Assembly: GCF_024753255.1 (NCBI RefSeq)
Contig: NZ_JANUHA010000005.1
Coordinates: forward strand, 1-64,000
Direction: 5' to 3'
DNA length: 64,000 nucleotides
Origin: Massilia agri
Lineage (GTDB): Bacteria > Pseudomonadota > Gammaproteobacteria > Burkholderiales > Burkholderiaceae_D
Of this stretch, positions 20,226 to 28,279 are shown one piece after another (position 1 is the first letter of the stretch; each line of letters opens with the position of its first letter). The translations under genes were made by a program, and so were the position numbers. The notes beneath the pieces are model-generated. The model had not been told where the DNA came from, did not search any database, and saw only the letters and a program-made list of their open reading frames with translations.

Positions 20226-20873
20226 TCAGGTGTCGGTGCCGACGGCGTCCCAGTCGTCCTCCTCACCGTAGCGCGTCATCCAGTTCACCGCGTGGTGCCA
20301 TTCCAGCACCACGCCCGGGTTCAGGCCGGGCGGCGGCTCGCGCCGGTTGAGGTGGGCGTCGCGCACCGCCCAGTGCAGGCGGTACAGGCGGTCGGCCCAG
20401 TCCAGGATCTCTTCTTTCGGCCGCATCCGGATGGCCTCGCGCAGCATCGTGGCGTCACCCAGGTCGTGCGGATACAGCGGCAGGATGGCTTCGGCGCTCG
20501 AGGGAGCCGACGGCATGCCGGGGTCGTCGACCAGCCCCGCGCACCAGGCCAGGAACATCATCGCTTCCAGGCGCCAGGAAAAGCGGACCAGGTCTTCTTC
20601 CTTCGGGGCGTCGTCGAACAGGAAGGTCGCTTCGTCGGCCGTCAGCAGGGTACGCCGCGCCAGGGGCGAGAAATACTCCTTGAACCAGGCGTTCTCGCGC
20701 AGCATGGCCCTGCCGACCACGCCCCACAGGGCCACCAGCCGTCCCCAGAGTTCCTCTTCCGTGCGCAGGATGACCGCGTCCGCGTCCTCGATCATCGGCA
20801 GATGCGGGTTGATCGGAATCCCGTGCTTCTGCAAGAGTTGTTCGTTCGCTTCCCGACGTGCTTCAGGTGTCAT
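20226..20873 (-). CDS. DUF4272 family protein
   Basis: A 215-residue protein with Trp- and Glu-rich helical segments (RTEEELWGRLVALWGVVGRA, FSWRLEAMMFLAWCAGL, ADRLYRLHWAVRDA) typical of DUF4272. There is no signal peptide or membrane segment. The start at 20873 has a clear GGAGG 5-6 bases upstream, which decides it over the upstream GTG/ATG choices. It sits tail-to-tail with gshA and head-to-head with gshB. The function of DUF4272 is unknown. Confidence 0.85.
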   Translation of the reverse strand: MTPEARREANEQLLQKHGIPINPHLPMIEDADAVILRTEEELWGRLVALWGVVGRAMLRENAWFKEYFSPLARRTLLTADEATFLFDDAPKEEDLVRFSWRLEAMMFLAWCAGLVDDPGMPSAPSSAEAILPLYPHDLGDATMLREAIRMRPKEEILDWADRLYRLHWAVRDAHLNRREPPPGLNPGVVLEWHHAVNWMTRYGEEDDWDAVGTDT

Positions 20874-20988
20874 GCCGTCCTCCGAAGTGGTTTGGCAGGA
20901 CAATACCATCGAACGCAAAACCAGGGCCTCAGCCGCGAGAAATCGCGTTTCCGGCTAAAATCAAGGCATTCCCCGCATTGGACAGCCC

Positions 20989-21936
20989 ATGAAAATCGCC
21001 TTCCTCGCCGACCCGCTCTCCACCTTCAAGATCTACAAGGATTCCACGTTCGCCATGATGCGCGAAGCGGCGAAGCGCGGCCATGCCGTGTACGCCTTCG
21101 AGCAGCGCGACATGGTGCTGGAAGAGGGCGTCGTCACCGCCGAAGTCACGCGCCTGCACCTGACGGGCGAGCAAGACCCCTGGTACCGCGCCGACGCCCC
21201 GGAAATCGTGGAGCTGAACGTGTTCGACGCCATCATCGAGCGCAAGGACCCGCCCTTCGACATGGAATATGTCTACGGCACCTATCTGCTGGAGCTGGCG
21301 GAGCGCCAGGGCGCGCGCGTGTTCAACCGCGCCGGGGCGATCCGCGACCATAACGAGAAACTGACCATCGGCCAGTTCAGCCAGTTCACCTCGCCGACCC
21401 TCGTGAGCTCGAATCCTTCCCGCCTGCGCGCCTTCCACGAAAAGCACGGCGACGTGATCTTCAAGCCCCTGGACGGCATGGGCGGCGCCGGCATCTTCCG
21501 CGTGAAGGACGACGGCATGAACCTGGGCTCCGTGATCGAGTCGCTGACCGACAACGGCAAGCACACCATCATGGCCCAGAAATACATTCCGGCGATCAAG
21601 CAGGGAGATAAACGCGTGCTGGTGATCAATGGCAAGCCCGTGCCCTTCACCCTGGCGCGCATTCCGCAGGGCAATGAGGTGCGCGGCAACCTGGCGGCCG
21701 GCGGCAAGGGCGTGGCCATGCCCATTACCGAGCGCGAGCGGGCGATCGCCGAGGCCATCGGCCCGGAACTGGCGGCCCGAGGCCTGTTGCTGGTAGGATT
21801 GGATGTGATCGGCGATTTCCTGACCGAAGTGAACGTCACCAGCCCGACCTGCTTCCAGGAGATCACCGACCAGACCGGTTTCGACGTGGCCGCGATGTTC
21901 ATCGACGCGGTCGAACTGAAAGCAAACGAGAAGTAA
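20989..21936 (+). CDS. gshB: Glutathione synthetase
   Basis: A 315-residue ATP-grasp enzyme joining gamma-glutamylcysteine and glycine. Signature parts are MKIAFLADPLSTFKIYKDST at the N-terminus, KPLDGMGGAGIFRV, ARIPQGNEVRGNLAAGG (the glycine-rich ATP loop) and DVIGDFLTEVNVTSPT with the metal-ligand Glu-Asn pair. A possible -10 TAAAAT is at 20956-20961. The next gene (EIIA) starts only 4 bases after the stop, so gshB heads a probable operon with the PTS genes. Confidence 0.96.
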   Translation: MKIAFLADPLSTFKIYKDSTFAMMREAAKRGHAVYAFEQRDMVLEEGVVTAEVTRLHLTGEQDPWYRADAPEIVELNVFDAIIERKDPPFDMEYVYGTYLLELAERQGARVFNRAGAIRDHNEKLTIGQFSQFTSPTLVSSNPSRLRAFHEKHGDVIFKPLDGMGGAGIFRVKDDGMNLGSVIESLTDNGKHTIMAQKYIPAIKQGDKRVLVINGKPVPFTLARIPQGNEVRGNLAAGGKGVAMPITERERAIAEAIGPELAARGLLLVGLDVIGDFLTEVNVTSPTCFQEITDQTGFDVAAMFIDAVELKANEK

Positions 21937-21940
21937 TGAC

Positions 21941-22348
21941 ATGGTAGGCATCCTGCTCCTGACCCACGCACCGCTGGGCCAGGCTTTCATCTCCGCGGTG
22001 GCCCACGTATTCCGTGGCCCGACGGAGCGTTTCGAGGCGATCGACGTGAGCGCCGACCAGGACCTGGCCCAGGTGAACTGCCTGGCCAAGGAGGCGATCG
22101 CGCGCCTGGACGAAGGCGACGGCGTGCTGGTCATCACCGACATCAAGGGCGGCACCCCCTCGAACTGCTGCAATTCGCTGCACGACGCCGGCCATGTGGA
22201 AGTCATCGCCGGCATCAGCCTGCCCATGCTGCTGCGCGCGATCACCTACCGCCGCGACACCCTCGACGTGGTGGTCGAGATGGCCCTGGCCGGCGCCCAG
22301 AACGGTGCGGTGCGGGTCGACAACCGGATCCGCGTCGGATCGAGCTGA
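21941..22348 (+). CDS. PTS EIIA component, mannose (EIIA-Man) type
   Basis: A 135-residue cytoplasmic phosphocarrier. The phosphorylated His is His9 in ILLLTHAPLG, matching the EIIA-Man position, and DIKGGTPSN is the typical second block. No EIIB, EIIC or EIID gene is nearby, so the protein probably has a regulatory rather than transport role. It is 4 bases from gshB and 51 bases from ptsH, in the operon gshB-EIIA-ptsH-ptsI. Confidence 0.93.
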   Translation: MVGILLLTHAPLGQAFISAVAHVFRGPTERFEAIDVSADQDLAQVNCLAKEAIARLDEGDGVLVITDIKGGTPSNCCNSLHDAGHVEVIAGISLPMLLRAITYRRDTLDVVVEMALAGAQNGAVRVDNRIRVGSS

Positions 22349-22399
22349 ACACAACGCATACTGATAACGACATTTGGCCAAGGCATAGACCACGACAAT

Positions 22400-22669
22400 A
22401 TGATTCAACAGGAACTCGAGATCATCAACAAGCTGGGCCTCCACGCCCGCGCCTCCGCCAAATTCACCCAGCTGGCCGCCAAGTTCAAGAGCGACGTCTG
22501 GCTCACCCGCAACGGCCGCCGCATCAATGCCAAGTCCATCATGGGCGTCATGATGCTTGCCGCCGGCAAGGGCGCGAAAGTGCTGCTCGAAGCCGACGGC
22601 GAGGATGAAGAGGCATGCATCGCCGCATTGAGCGGCCTGGTCAACGACAAGTTCGGCGAAGGCGAGTAA
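22400..22669 (+). CDS. ptsH: Phosphocarrier protein HPr
   Basis: An 89-residue HPr. His15 is the phosphate carrier (NKLGLHARASAKF), and the regulatory Ser46 is in place (NAKSIMGVM). Ser46 could be the target of an HPr kinase; none is seen in this window. It passes phosphate from EI to EIIA. Its stop codon lies at the possible ptsI start (TAATG at 22667-22671). Confidence 0.97.
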   Translation: MIQQELEIINKLGLHARASAKFTQLAAKFKSDVWLTRNGRRINAKSIMGVMMLAAGKGAKVLLEADGEDEEACIAALSGLVNDKFGEGE

Positions 22670-22710
22670 TGCCGCGCGAAGCGGCAACGCCCCGCCACAC
22701 GGGACCCTCG

Positions 22711-24465
22711 ATGGCATCGTTCACGCTCCACGGCATTCCGGTTTCGCGCGGCATCTCGATCGGCCGCGCCCACCTGCTCACGCCGGCCGCGCTCGACGTC
22801 AAGCACTACCTCGTCCCGGAAGAGCAGGTCGAGGCGGAAGTCAAGCGCCTGCAGGATGCCATCGCCGAAGTCCACCGCGGCCTGCAGGCCCTGTGGACCG
22901 AGCTGCCCAAGGACGCGCCGACGGAGCTGGGCGCCTTCATCGACGTGCATGCCCTGATCCTGTCGGACCCGATGATCTCGGAAGCGCCGCTCGACATCAT
23001 CCGTTCGCGCCACTACAACGCCGAATGGGCGCTGGTGACCCAGATCGACGAGCTGTCTTCCCAGTTCGACGAGATCGAGGACGAGTACCTGCGCGAGCGC
23101 AAGCACGATATCCAGCAGGTCGCCGAGCGGGTGCTGAAGGTCCTGATGGGCACCGCGCTCGCCATCCCGCCGGTGTACGAAGGCGAAGACCAGGCGCCGC
23201 CCTCGATGATCGTGGTGGCCCACGACATCTCGCCGGCCGACATGCTGGCCTTCCGCGACCGTTCCTTCGCCGGTTTCGTCACCGACGTCGGCGGCCAGAA
23301 CTCGCACACGGCCATCGTCGCGCGCTCGCTCGACATCCCGGCCGCGGTCGGCATGAGCCAGGCTTCGCGCCTGATCGAGCAGGACGACTGGGTCATCATC
23401 GACGGCGATGCCGGCGTGGTGATCTGCAATCCGAGCCAGCTGGTGCTGGAGCAGTACCGCGCGCGCCAGGCCGCCCTCACCAAGGCCCGCAAGCGCCTGC
23501 TGAAGCTCAAGAAGACCCCGGCGGTGACCAGGGACGGCACCCCGATCACCCTGCTGGCCAATATCGAACTGCCCGACGACTGCCCGGCCGCGCTGGACGC
23601 CGGCGCCAGTGGGGTGGGCCTGTTCCGTTCCGAATTCCTGTTCATGGGCCGCGGCGCGACCGTGCTGAAAGTCCCGAGCGAAGACGAGCAGTTCGAGCAG
23701 TACCGCAAGGCCGTGGTGGCGATGAAGGGCAGGCCGGTGACGATCCGCACCCTGGATGTGGGCGCCGACAAGCCGCTCGACCCGACCGAGCACACGGCGC
23801 TGAACCCGGCGCTGGGCCTGCGCGCGATCCGCTACTGCCTGGCCGAGCCCCAGCTCTTCCTGACCCAGCTGCGCGCGATCCTGCGTGCCTCCGCCTTCGG
23901 CAAGGTGCGCATCCTCATTCCGATGCTGGCGCACGCCTTCGAGATCGACCAGACGCTTTCCATGATCGAGCAGGCCAAGGCCCAGCTTCGCGAGGAGGGG
24001 ATCAAGTACGACCCGGCGGTGGAAGTGGGCGCCATGATCGAGATCCCGGCCGCCGCGCTGGCGCTGCCGATGTTCGTCAAGCGCATGGATTTCCTGTCGA
24101 TCGGGACCAATGACCTGATCCAGTACCTGCTTGCGATCGACCGGGTCGACTACGAAGTGGCGCACCTGTACAATCCGCTGCACCCGGCGGTCCTGATGCT
24201 GATTGCCCAGACCATCGCCACGGGCCAGAAGGCGGGCCTCGACGTCGCCGTCTGCGGCGAGATGGCGGGCGACGCCAAGCTCACCCGCCTGCTGCTCGGC
24301 ATGGGCCTGCGCGAATTCTCGATGCATCCGGCGCAGCTGCTGGCGGTGAAGCAGGAAATCCTGAACAGCGACCTGGCCGCCATCACCAGCCGCACGCGCC
24401 GCATCCTGCGCTCGATCGAACCGAACGAGATCGCCGCCGCCGTGGAGCAGCTGCAATCCCTCTGA
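22711..24465 (+). CDS. ptsI: Phosphoenolpyruvate-protein phosphotransferase (Enzyme I)
   Basis: The EI enzyme, which starts the phosphorelay from PEP to HPr. The active His is in [11 protein letters not shown] (residue 199 with this start). The PEP-binding C-domain has [26 protein letters not shown] and CGEMAGD. Two starts are possible. The ATG at 22711 gives 584 residues and the conserved N-terminus [10 protein letters not shown] near position 6. The ATG at 22669 overlaps the ptsH stop by one base, has a GAAGG-like site and adds 14 non-conserved residues. I prefer 22711. Confidence 0.95.
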   Translation: MASFTLHGIPVSRGISIGRAHLLTPAALDVKHYLVPEEQVEAEVKRLQDAIAEVHRGLQALWTELPKDAPTELGAFIDVHALILSDPMISEAPLDIIRSRHYNAEWALVTQIDELSSQFDEIEDEYLRERKHDIQQVAERVLKVLMGTALAIPPVYEGEDQAPPSMIVVAHDISPADMLAFRDRSFAGFVTDVGGQNSHTAIVARSLDIPAAVGMSQASRLIEQDDWVIIDGDAGVVICNPSQLVLEQYRARQAALTKARKRLLKLKKTPAVTRDGTPITLLANIELPDDCPAALDAGASGVGLFRSEFLFMGRGATVLKVPSEDEQFEQYRKAVVAMKGRPVTIRTLDVGADKPLDPTEHTALNPALGLRAIRYCLAEPQLFLTQLRAILRASAFGKVRILIPMLAHAFEIDQTLSMIEQAKAQLREEGIKYDPAVEVGAMIEIPAAALALPMFVKRMDFLSIGTNDLIQYLLAIDRVDYEVAHLYNPLHPAVLMLIAQTIATGQKAGLDVAVCGEMAGDAKLTRLLLGMGLREFSMHPAQLLAVKQEILNSDLAAITSRTRRILRSIEPNEIAAAVEQLQSL

Positions 24466-24472
24466 TTTACCC

Positions 24473-24493
24473 GGCGCGGCACGTCGCCGCGCC
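24473..24493. other. Hairpin between ptsI and metX
   Basis: A perfect 8-bp GC stem (GGCGCGGC with GCCGCGCC) and a 5-base loop lie 7 bases after the ptsI stop. There is no T run, so it may slow RNA decay or act with Rho; it is not a classical terminator. metX may be read through from the PTS operon. Confidence 0.5.
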
Positions 24494-24518
24494 ATACAAG
24501 AACACGCGAACACCATCC

Positions 24519-25682
24519 ATGGGATCGATTGGAACAGTCACACCGCAGGCGATGCACTTCGCCGAGCCGCTGCGCCTGCAAAGCGGCGCCAGCATCGGCG
24601 ACTACACGCTGATGTATGAAACCTACGGGACCCTCAACGCCGACAAGTCGAACGCGGTCCTGGTCTGCCACGCGCTGAACGCCTCCCACCACGTGGCCGG
24701 CACCTATGCCGACAAGCCCAAGAGCCAGGGCTGGTGGGACAATATGGTCGGCCCGGGCAAACCGGTCGACACCGACCGCTTCTTCGTGATCGGCGTGAAC
24801 AACCTGGGTTCCTGCTTCGGCTCGACCGGGCCGATGCACACGAATCCGGCCACCGGCAAGCCCTACGGCGCGGCCTTCCCGCTGCTGACGGTGGAAGACT
24901 GGGTGAGCGCCCAGGCCCGCCTGGCCGATCGCCTGGGCATCGAACAATTCGCCGCCGTGATGGGCGGTTCGCTCGGCGGCATGCAGGCGCTGTCCTGGAG
25001 CATCATGTTCCCCGAGCGCCTGCGCCACTGCATCGTGATCGCCTCGACCCCGAAGCTCTCGGCCCAGAACATCGCCTTCAACGACGTCGCGCGCCAGGCC
25101 ATCCTGACCGACCCGGACTACCACGGCGGCGACTTCTACGAACACGGCGTGGTGCCGAAGAACGGCCTGAAGGTGGCGCGCATGGTCGGCCACATCACCT
25201 ACCTGTCCAACGACGACATGGCGGAAAAGTTCGGCCGCAAGCTGCGCAACGCGGCGGAGAAAGACGACTACGCCTTCGACTTCGGCGTCGACTTCGAGAT
25301 CGAGTCCTACCTGCGCTACCAGGGCGACAAGTTCTCGGAATACTTCGACGCCAACACCTACCTCCTGATCACCAAGGCGCTCGACTACTTCGACCCGGCG
25401 CGCGCCCACGGCGGCGACCTGACCAAGGCCCTGTCCGGCACGCAGGCGCAGTTCCTGATCGCTTCCTTCACCACCGACTGGCGCTTCTCTCCGGAGCGCA
25501 GCCGCGAGATCGTCGAGGCCCTGGTGTCGAACCGCCGCAAGGTGAGCTACGCCGAGATCGACGCGCCGCACGGGCACGACGCCTTCCTGCTGGAAGACCC
25601 GCGCTACATGGCCGTGGTGCGCGCTTACTACGACCGGATGGCGGAGGAACTGAGCGGTGAACTGACCGGAGCTGCGGCATGA
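24519..25682 (+). CDS. metX: Homoserine O-acyltransferase MetX
   Basis: A 387-residue alpha/beta-hydrolase-fold enzyme that acylates homoserine in methionine synthesis. The nucleophile Ser151 lies in the GGSLGGMQ elbow. The Asp and His of the triad fall in FTTDWRFSP and [10 protein letters not shown]. Whether it uses acetyl- or succinyl-CoA cannot be read with certainty; metW-linked beta-proteobacterial MetX enzymes have been assigned succinyl specificity in some cases. Its stop overlaps the metW start by 4 bases (25679-25682), so the pair is translationally coupled. metH lies elsewhere in this window. Confidence 0.93.
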   Translation: MGSIGTVTPQAMHFAEPLRLQSGASIGDYTLMYETYGTLNADKSNAVLVCHALNASHHVAGTYADKPKSQGWWDNMVGPGKPVDTDRFFVIGVNNLGSCFGSTGPMHTNPATGKPYGAAFPLLTVEDWVSAQARLADRLGIEQFAAVMGGSLGGMQALSWSIMFPERLRHCIVIASTPKLSAQNIAFNDVARQAILTDPDYHGGDFYEHGVVPKNGLKVARMVGHITYLSNDDMAEKFGRKLRNAAEKDDYAFDFGVDFEIESYLRYQGDKFSEYFDANTYLLITKALDYFDPARAHGGDLTKALSGTQAQFLIASFTTDWRFSPERSREIVEALVSNRRKVSYAEIDAPHGHDAFLLEDPRYMAVVRAYYDRMAEELSGELTGAAA

Positions 25683-26296
25683 ATTTCGACGACCTGAACT
25701 CCCTGCGGCCCGACCTGGCCTTCATCGCGCACTGGGTGCGCGAGGGTTCCCACGTGCTCGACGTCGGCTGCGGCGACGGCGCCATGCTGCGCTACCTGGA
25801 GCTGGGCAAGGGATGCACCGGCTACGGCGTCGAGATCGCCGACGACAAGGTGCTCGAGAGCACCCAGCGCGGCATCAGCGTGATCCAGCACGATATGGAA
25901 GAGGGCCTGGACCTGTTCCGCGACAACGCCTTCGACATGGTGCTCTGCCTGTCCTCGCTGCAGATGATGCAGCACGTCGAGGCGCGCCTGCGCGACATCG
26001 TGCGCGTGGGGCAGGAAGCCATCGTGTCCTTCCCCAACTTCGCCTACTGGCCGCACCGCGTGGCCCTGATCCGCGGCCGCATGCCGGTCTCGCGCTCGCT
26101 GCCCTACCAGTGGTTCGATACGCCGAACGTGCGCTATGCGACCATCCACGACTTCAAGGACCTGGCCGAGAAATGCGGGCTGGAAGTACTGGAATTCGTG
26201 GCGCTGGCCGAGGGCAAGGTGGTGACATTCCTGCCCAACCTGCGCGGTAGCCTGGCGGTGTTTCGTTTGCGCAAGCGCGTCGGGGTGACGGACTAA
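25679..26296 (+). CDS. metW: Methionine biosynthesis protein MetW
   Basis: A 205-residue protein of the SAM-methyltransferase fold, with motif [16 protein letters not shown] near residues 24-38. It is always found next to metX in this group and is needed for full activity of homoserine acylation in several bacteria. The middle ([18 protein letters not shown]) is a MetW signature. It overlaps metX by 4 bases. Confidence 0.93.
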   Translation: MNFDDLNSLRPDLAFIAHWVREGSHVLDVGCGDGAMLRYLELGKGCTGYGVEIADDKVLESTQRGISVIQHDMEEGLDLFRDNAFDMVLCLSSLQMMQHVEARLRDIVRVGQEAIVSFPNFAYWPHRVALIRGRMPVSRSLPYQWFDTPNVRYATIHDFKDLAEKCGLEVLEFVALAEGKVVTFLPNLRGSLAVFRLRKRVGVTD

Positions 26297-26423
26297 GCGC
26301 GCTTATGTGCGGTGGCGGCTTGTCGAGTCGTCCGCCATCCACGATCATCTGCGCTATTGTGCATACACTTGCCGCCACTTTCTTTGGAGATAGTGCTGCT
26401 AAGAACAGGCTATCGTTGACGAC

Positions 26424-27329
26424 ATGAAAAAAATGAAGCATCTGGCAGTCAGCCTTTCCCTGCTTGCCGCATTTGGAACGGTGAGCGTCGGCGATGCCGT
26501 CGCGCAGAATGACCGCAATACGACGGTCCAGGATGGCATCGAGGTCAGGCCCCTGTCGCGCCTGCGCAAGCTCGTGCCGACGGAACAGCTCAACGAAGCG
26601 GCCGCCCAGCAATACACGCAAATGATGAGCCAGGCGCAGCAGAAAGGCGTGCTGCTGCCGCCTTCGCATCCCGAGGTGCAGCGCCTGCGCAACATCGCCA
26701 GGCGCATCATTCCGCAAACCGCACGCTGGAACCAGGAGGCGACCCAGTGGCAATGGCAGGTCAATGTCATCGACTCGAAGGACGTCAACGCCTTTTGCAT
26801 GCCGGGCGGCCGCATCGGTTTCTTCACCGGCATCCTGACCTCGCTGAAGCTGACCGACGACGAGGTGGCCGCCGTGATGGGGCATGAGATCGCCCACGCA
26901 CTGCGTGAGCACAGCCGCGAGAAGATGGGCAAGCAGATGGCGACCAACGGGCTGGCCCGCCTGGGCGGCGCCCTGGTGTCGGGTATCTTCGGGGTCGATC
27001 CGGGCATCACCGGCACGATCGCCGGCTACACCGCCCAGTTCGCCGGCCTGAAGTTCTCCCGCGACGACGAGCGCGAGGCCGACCTCGTCGGCCTGGACAT
27101 CGCGGCTCGCGCCGGCTACGACCCGCGCGCCGGCATCGCGCTCTGGCGCAAGATGGCGGCGCTCGACAAGCGTGCGCCGATCGAGGTGTTCTCGACCCAC
27201 CCGGGCGGCGAGTCCCGCATCGCCGACATGGAATCGCACATGAACCTGCTGCTGCCGGTCTACGCGCGCGCCAAGGGCACCACGGCCGCCAAGCTGCCGC
27301 CTTACCGGACCAACGTCGCATTGCGTTAA
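26424..27329 (+). CDS. M48 family metalloprotease, exported
   Basis: A 301-residue zinc protease with a Sec signal peptide ending near DAVAQ (residue 26). The zinc site is HEIAH (about residue 154), with the third ligand Glu in SRDDEREADLVGL. It resembles periplasmic BepA/LoiP-like M48 enzymes, but has no TPR domain after the catalytic region. The Met at 26433 is an alternative start. It shares the base A of its stop TAA with the ATG of the next gene (27329), so the two are coupled. Confidence 0.92.
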   Translation: MKKMKHLAVSLSLLAAFGTVSVGDAVAQNDRNTTVQDGIEVRPLSRLRKLVPTEQLNEAAAQQYTQMMSQAQQKGVLLPPSHPEVQRLRNIARRIIPQTARWNQEATQWQWQVNVIDSKDVNAFCMPGGRIGFFTGILTSLKLTDDEVAAVMGHEIAHALREHSREKMGKQMATNGLARLGGALVSGIFGVDPGITGTIAGYTAQFAGLKFSRDDEREADLVGLDIAARAGYDPRAGIALWRKMAALDKRAPIEVFSTHPGGESRIADMESHMNLLLPVYARAKGTTAAKLPPYRTNVALR

Positions 27330-28279
27330 TGGGGGGTAGCAGGAAGGGCCACCAGGCCGAAGCCAATGCCTACGTGCCCTTGCCGACCCGCGAGGGCGTC
27401 GCGCCCAGCTATCTGTGGCTGACCGAAACCCGCGCCGGCGGCATGCTGCGCTTCCTGGTGGAGCGTTTTCCCGACGTTTCCGAGGCCGCCTGGGCCCAGC
27501 GCCTGGCGCGCGGCGAGATCGTCGACGCCAAGGGCGTGCCCCTGAACGCCGACAGCCACGTGCGCCAGGGCATGCGCATCTGGTACTACCGCGAACTGGA
27601 AGCGCCCGAGACGCCGATTCCCTTCAAGGAAAGCGTGCTGCACCTGGACGAGCACCTGCTGGTCGCCGACAAGCCGCACTTCCTGCCGACCATCCCGACC
27701 GGCCGCTTCCTGCACGAGACCCTGCTCGTGCGCCTCAAGAAACAGTTCGACCTGCCGCACCTGACCCCGATCCACCGCCTCGACCGCGAGACGGCCGGCG
27801 TGCTGATCTTCTCGCACAATCCCGCCTCGCGCGGCGCCTACCAGTCGATGTTCCAGAAGCGGGTGGTGAAGAAAGTCTACGAGGCCCTGGCGGGCCCCAT
27901 CGAGGGACGGGAATTCCCCTTCACCTACCGCAGCCGCATGCAGGATGCGGAGCAGTTCTTTGTCAGCGAAGAAGTGCCGGGCGAGCCGAATTCGGAGACC
28001 GTGGTGGAGCTGATCGCGCGGCGCGGCGACGTCGCTCACTACCGCCTGCATCCGCATACCGGACGCAAGCACCAGCTGCGCCTGCACCTCGCGAGCCTCG
28101 GCGCGCCGATCCTGAACGATGCTTTCTATCCGGTGGCGCTGCCTTGCAAAGGCGACGACTTCAGCGCGCCTCTGCAGCTGCTGGCGCGCTCGATTTCCTT
28201 CATCGATCCCCTGAGTGGGGACGCGCGCCGCTTCGACAGCGGCTTCCGGCTCGACTGGCCGGACGGGTCAGGCGCTTAG
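27329..28279 (+). CDS. RluA family pseudouridine synthase
   Basis: A 316-residue RNA pseudouridine synthase. The catalytic Asp is in the RluA motif HRLDRETAG (about residues 149-157). GRKHQLRLHLA near the C-terminus is the second conserved block. It starts with an ATG overlapping the M48 stop. The target RNA (23S rRNA or tRNA) cannot be told from the sequence. The stop codon overlaps the stop of the minus-strand Ig-repeat gene by 4 bases (28276-28279). Confidence 0.92.
   Translation: MGGSRKGHQAEANAYVPLPTREGVAPSYLWLTETRAGGMLRFLVERFPDVSEAAWAQRLARGEIVDAKGVPLNADSHVRQGMRIWYYRELEAPETPIPFKESVLHLDEHLLVADKPHFLPTIPTGRFLHETLLVRLKKQFDLPHLTPIHRLDRETAGVLIFSHNPASRGAYQSMFQKRVVKKVYEALAGPIEGREFPFTYRSRMQDAEQFFVSEEVPGEPNSETVVELIARRGDVAHYRLHPHTGRKHQLRLHLASLGAPILNDAFYPVALPCKGDDFSAPLQLLARSISFIDPLSGDARRFDSGFRLDWPDGSGA

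Noticed and set aside
24466..24518. SAM riboswitch upstream of metX
   Set aside because: Only 53 bases separate ptsI and metX, with a single short hairpin; this is too short and does not match known SAM riboswitch features.
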